This document shows positions 57,367-64,000 of a stretch of DNA of 64,000 bases, in pieces (the stretch's first letter is position 1; the number at the start of each line of letters is the position of its first letter). Origin of the DNA: Chrysemys picta bellii (Eukaryota > Chordata > Testudines > Emydidae). Below the pieces are notes generated by a model. It ran no database searches. It was not told the DNA's origin and worked only from the letters and a program-made list of their open reading frames with translations. The position numbers and the translations under genes are program-made. The stretch covers positions 18,196,637-18,260,636 of the forward strand of contig NC_088809.1 in assembly GCF_011386835.1 (NCBI RefSeq). Direction: 5' to 3'.

Positions 57367-57607
57367 GAGTCTGTCTGCACAGCAACGGGACCCCCGTAGC
57401 TGGCCTGTGCCAGCTGACTTGGGCTCACGGGGCTTGGGCAACGGGACTGTTATATTCACTTCCCCAGTGAAGTGGGAGGGTCCCAGACTCCTGGCTCCAG
57501 CCCAAGCCTGGAAGTCTACACAGCAAGCCCCGCAGCCTGAGACAGGCGGGCCCAAGTCAGCTGGCACAGGTCAGCCATGGGTTTTTCTTTGCTGTGTAGA
57601 CATACCC
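57367..57607. mobile_element. Inner Harbinger-like MITE, 241 bp
   Basis: The ends 'gagtctgtctgcacagcaa' and 'ttgctgtgtagacataccc' are inverted repeats (about 16 of 19). It is flanked by the trinucleotide act at 57364-57366 and 57608-57610. The interior is palindromic: 'ctgtgccagctgacttggg' on the left against 'cccaagtcagctggcacagg' on the right. Confidence 0.7.
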
Positions 57608-58291
57608 ACTATAACTCAAGTGTTACCCTAACTGAAGTCCCATCCCCACACAAAAACCCTTAACTCGAGAGTGGCAGTACTTTAACTCAAGTTGGCTGGC
57701 CCATGTCTGGGTACAGGCTAAAGCTTGAATTAGCATAACTCATCAGCTGCTAACATGACCAGTCAGTAGTGTGGATGCAAGCTAGTGACATTCAAGTGCT
57801 GCTTGTCCTCCAATTTCCCTCCTTGTGCCCAGAGGAGACAATTTTTCCAATAATTTACTGGGAAATAATTCATAGAGTGACTCATCTTACTAAGAACCAT
57901 GAGATCAGCCCCCAGAAGTCTTACAGCCACACACGAGTGAGTGTAGTGCCAGTGAGAAATTGCAGAACTGGAATTAATTGCAAATTAGGCCTGAATAAAG
58001 ACTGGGAGTGGATGGGTTACTACAAAAACTAATTTCCCCCTGCTGAGACTTACACCTTCTTGTCAACTGTTTGGAATGGGCCACCTTGTTTACATAGGCC
58101 TCATTAGCACTACAAAAATGATTTCCACCCCTTCTTGTCAACTGTTGAGAATAGCCCGCTTCCACCTTAATTGAATTGGCTCGTTAGCACTGACCCCCCA
58201 TGTGGTAAGGCAACTCCCATCCTTTCATATGCTGTGTATTCCCTCCCTACTGTATGTTCCACTCCATGCATCTGATGAAGTGGGTTTTAGC

Positions 58292-58977
58292 CAGGGGTGA
58301 AAGTAACTTAAAGGACTTATTTCAGGGTAGCAGCCGTGTTAGTCTGTATCCTCAAAAAGAACAGGAGTACTTGTGGCACCTTAGAGACTAACAAATTTAT
58401 TAGAGCATAAGCTTTCGTGGGCTACAACCCACTTCTTCGGATGCCTTTAAATATGCATCCGAAGAAGTGGGTTGTAGCCCACGAAAGCTTATGCTCTAAT
58501 AAATTTGTTAGTCTCTAAGGTGCCACAAGTACTCCTGTTCTTTTTAAAGGACTTACCGGCACGCCGGAGTCCTGAGCAAGGGGCGTGTCCTCAACCGGAA
58601 GAGGCATGGCCTTTAAATACCCGGGCCCTTTAAATCAAGATTTAAATGCCCCGGGGCTCCGGCTGTGGCTGGGAGCCCCGGGGCCTTTAAATCACCCCCA
58701 GAGCTACCAGCTGCAGAGGCGGCTGGGAGCCCCAGAGCTCAGGGGCGATTTAAAGGGCCTGGGGCTCCGGCTGCCTCTTCCACAGCGGAGCTCCAGGCTC
58801 TTTAAATCACCGCCAGAGCCCTGCCATCACTATCCCAGGGCTCCAGCAGCGGGGCTGGGGAGGCGATTTAAAGGGCCCAGGGCTCCGACAGCTGCAGGGA
58901 GCCCCGGGCCCTTTAAATCACCAGCCTGGGGAAGCTGGTCTGATCCATCAGACCGTACCGGCTTACTTTCACCTCTG
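58292..58977. mobile_element. hAT-like MITE inside the PLE, itself interrupted
   Basis: The ends CAGGGGTGAAAGTAA and TTACTTTCACCTCTG carry a perfect 8-bp duplication, gttttagc, at 58284-58291 and 58978-58985. Without the 225-bp PLE dimer and its 11-bp duplication the element is 450 bp, close to its sister at 2470-2915 (446 bp). The interior has the same 'cctttaaatc'/'gatttaaaggg' alternation. The 146-aa frame is not a gene. Confidence 0.9.
58320..58544. mobile_element. Inverted PLE-end dimer, innermost insertion
   Basis: The minus arm starts at a complete 3' terminus ('ttcagggtagcagccgtgtt') and runs back to the centre 'ggatgcctttaaatatgcat'. The plus arm runs to 'actcctgttcttttt', so here the plus arm is the shorter one. 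Perfect 11-bp duplication taaaggactta lies at 58309-58319 and 58545-58555. Confidence 0.9.
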
Positions 58978-59311
58978 GTTTTAGCCCATGAAAGCTTATG
59001 CCCAAATAAATGTGTTAGTCTCTAAGGTGCCACAAGGACTCCTCATTGTTTTTGCTGATACAGACTAACACGGCTACCCCTCTGAACGAACACATCTGGT
59101 GTTATTTCACAGTGTGACTGCACTCACTCAAGCTAAGCTAACTCGAAAGGAGTAGCTCAAGTGTAGATAACTCAAATCAGTTCTGTAGTGAAGACCCAGT
59201 CAGAGAGTTTACAATCTAAATAGACAAGACAGACAAAGGGGGAGAGGGGAAACAAAGGTAGAAAAAGGGGAAGATCACGCACAAAGTCAGTGGCAGAAAC
59301 AAACTAATCTT

Positions 59312-59415
59312 TGTACAGCACCTAGCACAATGGGGCTCTATTTCAGTTAGGTCCACTAGACACTACCATAATGCAACTAATAATAATAATAATATAATTA
59401 ATAATAACAACATTC
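59312..59415 (+). repeat. L2-like 3' tail with AAT repeats
   Basis: 'tttgtacagcacctagcaca', 'atggggctctatttcag' and 'cactaccataatgcaac' are followed by 'taataataataat'. This is the standard order of these tails. Confidence 0.65.
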
Positions 59416-60875
59416 CTGCTAGGCAACTCTTTCACCATACTATTTGTGGAAATAGACCACCCAAGCACCGCAAACACAGGCAAAGTGAACCAGTTTAACG
59501 ATTTGAACCAACAGTCACGGAAAAACATTCCCAAGTCCTGGCCAGCTCTGACAAAGACAGACAAGGCCATCAGGATTTAATCTATAAAGTAGCATACTTC
59601 TCAGTTCTTGCAGCTTTCCTTACACACATTTCCTAGACCCCAGTTTTGGAAATCCTGCACACTGTATAAAAGCCAGAGCCATTCATAACTTTTAATAGGT
59701 ATTGAGATGGCCGACTGGGCATCTGCAGATTTGTTATTGTTTGAGGTTGAGAACGCTGACACTTGTGTGTCATATGCTGGGAGAATGCAGCAGCAGCATG
59801 CACACCAATGCGCTCACTCACTTAGGATGTGAGACTGGGGCAGCCACAGGAGGTCAGGCTATGCGTGGAGAGAGAGCGGGGAATGGAATTAACTTCAACG
59901 AGAAAACAATGCTTCCTTCTTTCTAGCCTCTTTTAAACCAAGTGACAGTTTGCGGGGTGTCCTTGAGGCTTTGTTAAGGACGGAGCTGTAGAGTTATGTG
60001 CCTGTTAATGTCCTTCCAGTGGCTTATTGAAGGTCTGTCTGTGGCAGAGTGAAACTCCAGCAGGAATAGTTCATCTTGTGTCCACTTGATTTCTTGCTGA
60101 GTCTTTTCACCTGTGGTGAAAAGGTACAGTAGTTGTGAACTGTCATTAGCTACACAATAATTTCAGCAGGAACAGTTTAATAAGGAGGGGCATAACTAGA
60201 GAGGGGCCTGCCTGTGTATTCAAAGAGGCCTGAATCTCGTTGCTCCGCAATTTGTGCAGTTGCTAGCACCTGTGCACTGTGCCGTGAAATACTCAGAGTG
60301 GGAGCATTTTACACCGCTTACTTTGCACTGAAATAAATGATGACAAGTCCTAAATTCAAACCCCAGATCCAGATCTAGCTTCTGTTCCTTAATCTGCAAC
60401 CTGAACCCATACAGTATGATGTACTGCATCTAAACACCTGTACCAGTGTGTGTGATTGTGATAGGAGCGAACCCAGATCTTAGGAGGCTGTAACCCTAGA
60501 GACAGACATTCTGTCCCCTGCTGTGGCCTCTATGCAGACTCCAGCAGTATAGAGGGGCCCTACAGGAGCTGCAGCTGGCCAAGGGAAAATTCCTTGGGAC
60601 AGTCAGTCAGCTCTGTTGCAAACCCTGGCATAGAGGGTGCACTGGGAATGGCAAAGAAAGGGGACAGGAGGACTGTGGTGCATGAGGTTACCAGGATTCT
60701 GCGTTGTACTTCAACCTGCTGGCAGTCAGGGACAGGCCACTGAACCTTAGAGCCCCAGAACAGCCCAAAATGCAGAATCACCCACCTTTCCCCTCCAGAT
60801 TCCTGGAGCACAGATTCCCAACGTTGTAAAAAACGCTTCTTTTCTTCACAAAGTCAGTCCCTGGAGTTCGATAGG
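59416..60875. other. Non-coding DNA, no gene seen
   Basis: Short frames only; no repeats with recognisable ends. Confidence 0.4.
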
Positions 60876-60879
60876 CTTT

Positions 60880-61708
60880 CCATGGATTCCAAGGCCAGAA
60901 GGGACCATTGTAACCATATAGTCTGATCTCCTGTATAATACAGGCCACAGAACTTCCCCCAAAATACTCCCAGAGCAGATCTTTTAGGAAAACATCCAAA
61001 ATCCAATCTTGATTTAAAACTTTTTGGTGACAGAGAATCCACCACAACCCTTGGTAAGTTGTTTTAATGGATAATTACTCTCAGCATTCAAAATTTACAC
61101 CCTATTTCCAGAATCTGTTTAGCTTCAGCTTCCAGTCATTGGATCGTGTTATACCTTTCTTTGCTAGACTCAAGAGCCAGTTATTAAATATTTGTTCCCT
61201 ATGTCGCTACTTATAGACGGTAATCAACTAACTCCTTAACCTTTTCTTTGTTAAGCCCAATAGACTGAGCTCCTTGAGTCTCACTATAAGGCAGGTTTTC
61301 TAATTCTTTAATCATTCTCGTGGCTCTTCTCTGAACCCTCTCCCACTTATCAACTTGCTTCTTGAATTGTGGAAAGCAGATCTAGACACAGCATTCTAGC
61401 ACCAGTTGCACCAGCGCCACATATAGAGGTAAAATAACCTTTCTGCTTCTACTCGAGTTTCCTCTCTTTATGCATTAGCCCTTTTGGCCACAGCATCACA
61501 TTGGGACCTCACGTTCAGCTGATTATCCACACAACCCCCAAATCATTTTTCAGGGTCACTGCTTCCCAGGATGGAGTTCCCCATCCTGTAAGTATGGCTA
61601 AGTTCTTGGTTCCCCGAGGTTTACATTTACATTTAGCAGTATTAAAATGTACACTGTTTGGTTACACCCAGTTTACCAAGTGATCCAGATCACACTGAAT
61701 CAGGGTGA
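60880..61708 (-). pseudogene. CR1-type LINE 3' region, interrupted by a PLE end
   Basis: Antisense of a CR1-class 3' end and late ORF2: 'cagaagggaccattgtaacc', 'tgatctcctgtataatac', then 'ttctctgaaccctctcccac' and 'ttaccaagtgatccagatc'. Frames are fully broken. Its high-coordinate end is interrupted by the PLE insertion at 61709, and sequence resumes at about 61866. It is homologous to 54290-54700 but longer. Confidence 0.75.
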
Positions 61709-61850
61709 AGAAGTGAGGTTCTTACATCTGAAGAAGTGAGGTTCTTACCCACGAAAGCTTATGCTCCCTATACTTCTGTTAGTCTCAAAGGTGCCACAGG
61801 ACCCTCTGTTGCTTTTTACAGATTCAGACTAACACGGCTACCCCTCTGAT
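61709..61850 (+). mobile_element. Short PLE end with partial tandem start and 15-bp target duplication
   Basis: It opens 'agaagtgaggttcttac', then repeats 'atctgaagaagtgaggttct' before continuing through 'cccacgaaagcttatgc' to 'cacggctacccctctgat'. A perfect 15-bp duplication, actgaatcagggtga, lies at 61694-61708 and 61851-61865. It is only 142 bp and non-coding. The duplicated start means the copied RNA or cDNA contained more than one unit junction. Confidence 0.9.
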
Positions 61851-61865
61851 ACTGAATCAGGGTGA

Positions 61866-63165
61866 CTCTCAGTAGGAAGGCCACCATGTATAGCTATCTA
61901 AGCAATCAAAGGGAACCCAGCAGGGTTAAAGAATTTTTGTCTGTTGTCTGTTTTAATTTTCTTTCTTAATATGCACCCTGAATATAGTGCCTTCCTTCTG
62001 GCCAGCAGTGCCTGAAAACCTGTTTAGTTCAGGGTGGCTATGAGCATCCTCCCTTCACACACACACAGCTCTGCTGATGTACCCTAACTCTGGACCAACA
62101 ACACTCCTGGGCCTCAGCTCAGCGGAGGCTTTAAGTCTGGCCACTTGTGCTGCATTGCCTGGTGGTTTTCTGCTATGGATAAATGGGAGTAGGATAAAGC
62201 CTGCTAATTCATTGTTACTTTTGATTGGATTTTAGAAGCTGAACCCGAGTCTGAGCCGGATTCTGATCTCCGATACACTGGTGGAAATATGAAATAACTC
62301 CATTGACCTGAATGGAAAAATTCCAGCGTTAGGCCCTGCTTTAGGAAAGCATCCATATTCAAGACAGCACTTCAGCATGTGCTGAAGTCCCATTTAAGTC
62401 AGTGTTGAAAGTTAATCACTTGCTTAAATGTTTTCCTGAATTGGACCTTTTTGGCTCTGTTGTAACTCCAAGCTGAACTTGAGCCGCTGGCACTAAAACC
62501 AGAACATGATTACCATGGAGTTTACCAGCCAGGCATCCCTCCATGTTTAAAGAATGTAAATGGGTGTTTAAAATCTAGACGTCCCTCTCTACTCCTTGGG
62601 TATTTGTTGCCCTTGTCAGCAGAATCCATGAGTAAAGGGGCAGTGCAGGCTGAAAGCTGCTCAGACGCTGGAGTCTGGGGGCTTTGGGGAAGGGTTGGCT
62701 TTTTGATCAGAATGCCACTGGTAAGCGCCACTGGTTTGTGTTAAATCACTTGATCTCTGGATTAAGCCGAAGAAACTTTGAGAAGCTTGAAAAAATGAAC
62801 CTGGAGGAGGGGAGAAGAGGCTTAATGTAAAAAAAACTCAGGTCAAGCTGTCCAAACTTCCCATGTATCAATGGCTCTGCTTCCCGCAATGACAGGAGAA
62901 CATAAAGGTCTGGGGGAGGAAAGGACTCCTTCTAGGGGCTATTGTTCTAATGCACCTATGTTTATTTTAAAAGCTTTTCAAGGAGGAAGGGAGGGAAGCT
63001 ACTGTCTCCCTATGATAAAAGATGGATGACTGAAGACACCATTTTGGGGCAGTCTGCTCTCTGTCTCTGTACTTGCTGTTGCTTACGAAGCCCTTAGTAC
63101 TCAGGTAAAGCAGGCTAACGAGGAGGCAGTTCTAGCTGCAGAGTATAGTAGAGCGCTATGGGGAG
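61866..63165. other. Non-coding DNA, no gene seen
   Basis: The first bases may continue the interrupted CR1. Nothing else was recognised. Confidence 0.4.
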
Positions 63166-63169
63166 GGAC

Positions 63170-63345
63170 CTGCGAACTGGGACTCCTGGCCGGTTTTATT
63201 CTTGGTTTTGCCTCTGACTCGCTGTGTGACCGAGTCACGTGGAACTCTGTTTAATTCAGAGGCAGGGCGGTATGAGATTTCAGTCATGTTTATAAATCAC
63301 ATTGGGATCCTTGGCTGAAAGGAGGTACAGAAATATGATGTATTG
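63170..63345 (+). repeat. MIR/CORE-SINE-like element
   Basis: 'gcctctgactcgctgtgtga', 'ccgagtcacgtggaac', 'cacattgggatccttggctg' and 'aaaggaggtacagaaatatg' are in sense order. The central core is altered. Confidence 0.55.
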
Positions 63346-63852
63346 GATAGATGAACAGATACATAGGTGGATTCATGAGGCCAGATCATCAGCTAGTTTA
63401 AATCGGCATTGCTCAGTGGAGAAACACTAACTGACCTCAGCTGAGGGTCTAGCCCTATAATAGTGAGACATGTTAGGTCGATAAATACATCCTCCATCTT
63501 CCTGTGCTACCTGGCAAATAATGCTGTGGCTTATGACTACACCATGTGCAACAAACCCTGGGCTTGTGATAGATTTTATATGGTTTCAAGCTGAAGTCTA
63601 CTGTGCTGCACAGGAGCCTGTCTGGTTTAGAGGATAAAGGCTTTTGCTTCAGTTGCTGTCATGAACAGACACTGCATCCTAGGTCTTGCGGAGAAAGCTG
63701 GCTGTGGACCGTATCCCAGCAGGTTGTCATAGATAGAGGCATTCTTGGTTTTTAGTTCAGGGAAGCTGTTGTGCCAGAAGGTCAGAGTCAGTTCCAGCAC
63801 TGGCTGACCCTGGTGTCCTCACAACTGCCCTTATTGAAGTGAAAGGGGAAAA

Positions 63853-63890
<38 letters not shown>

Positions 63891-64000
63891 TGATGCTGTC
63901 TGTCCTTTATGAACAATGACATTTCTCTCTTGGGCGGAGACCTGTGTCTCTCTCCCTCCTGAGTGGGGATTTCCTAGGCTGCACAGTTCCCTGCCTAAAC
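63346..64000. other. Non-coding DNA with a TC microsatellite
   Basis: Nothing recognised apart from the microsatellite at 63856-63889. Confidence 0.4.
63856..63889. repeat. (TC)17 microsatellite
   Basis: An uninterrupted run of 17 TC units. Confidence 0.97.

Larger units (their letters stand above)
57940..59085 (+). mobile_element. Penelope-like element split by a hAT-like MITE
   Basis: The left part ends the coding region ('CKLGLNKDWEWMGYYKN', stop at 58032), matching the 'SGLNKDCEWLSNY' C-terminus of the 43002 copy. Next comes a duplicated untranslated block ('ccttcttgtcaactgttt' near 58050 and again near 58130), then the start of the hammerhead-like core CTGATGA (58272-58278). The element resumes at about 58978 with 'cccatgaaagcttatgc' and ends 'acacggctacccctctga'. 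The 5' limit is uncertain. Confidence 0.75.
57334..59197. mobile_element. Outer Harbinger-like MITE split by nested insertions
   Basis: It begins 'gggcatgtttgcattgcaaa' and, after the insertions, closes with 'cagttctgtagtgaagaccc'. These are weak inverted ends of the class seen elsewhere. Sequence left of the PLE ('ggctaaagcttgaattagc') and right of it ('agctaagctaactcgaaagg') has the same 'aactc...gagtt' character. No clear duplication was found, so the right limit is tentative. Confidence 0.45.

Overview
This looks like vertebrate, non-genic nuclear DNA, and most probably a turtle (Testudines). The evidence is the repeat fauna: CR1 LINE 3' ends, MIR/CORE-SINE-like and L2-like fragments, Penelope-like elements (PLEs) with GIY-YIG coding sequence, and many short hAT-like and PIF/Harbinger-like MITEs. 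A crocodilian or another sauropsid is not formally excluded. I found no host protein-coding gene, tRNA, rRNA or CRISPR array. Nearly all open reading frames are short chance frames or fragments of transposable elements, so the window is intergenic or deep intronic.

Layout. From 1 to 10 kb there is mostly unique AT-rich DNA, an LTR-like remnant (about 1725-3597) carrying a hAT-like and a Harbinger-like insertion, a palindrome-rich MITE at 5901-6195, and a CTCF-like motif near 9283. From 10 to 24 kb there is a minus-strand PLE end, a 5'-truncated CR1 (13515-14240), further CR1 scraps, a hAT-like element with a perfect 8-bp duplication (20016-20306) and several small palindromic MITEs. A short inverted PLE dimer at 24265-24434 lies just upstream of a decayed but nearly full-length LINE (24520-27600). 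From 28 to 43 kb there are LTR-like and MIR fragments, a G-rich minisatellite inside a DNA-transposon-like unit (30180-31482), two good CTCF-like motifs (33822 and 35649) and a hAT-like element (36631-37206). At 42999-43845 there is a young, 5'-truncated PLE whose GIY-YIG frame is still open. From 49 to 53 kb there is a probable LTR and three hAT-like MITEs, one of them inside a larger MITE.

The most unusual part is 54.7-62 kb. PLE ends recur as plus copies, inverted dimers and a partial tandem, mostly with target-site duplications that can be read directly. At 57334-59197 up to five transposon insertions are stacked: an outer MITE contains an inner MITE and a PLE, the PLE contains a hAT-like MITE, and that MITE contains an inverted PLE dimer. 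The PLE ends also carry a hammerhead-ribozyme-like core.

These elements do not cooperate as a pathway. The window records successive waves of retrotransposition and DNA transposition, and the nesting gives their relative order. All family assignments come from recognising termini, coding motifs and duplications by eye, without any database search.
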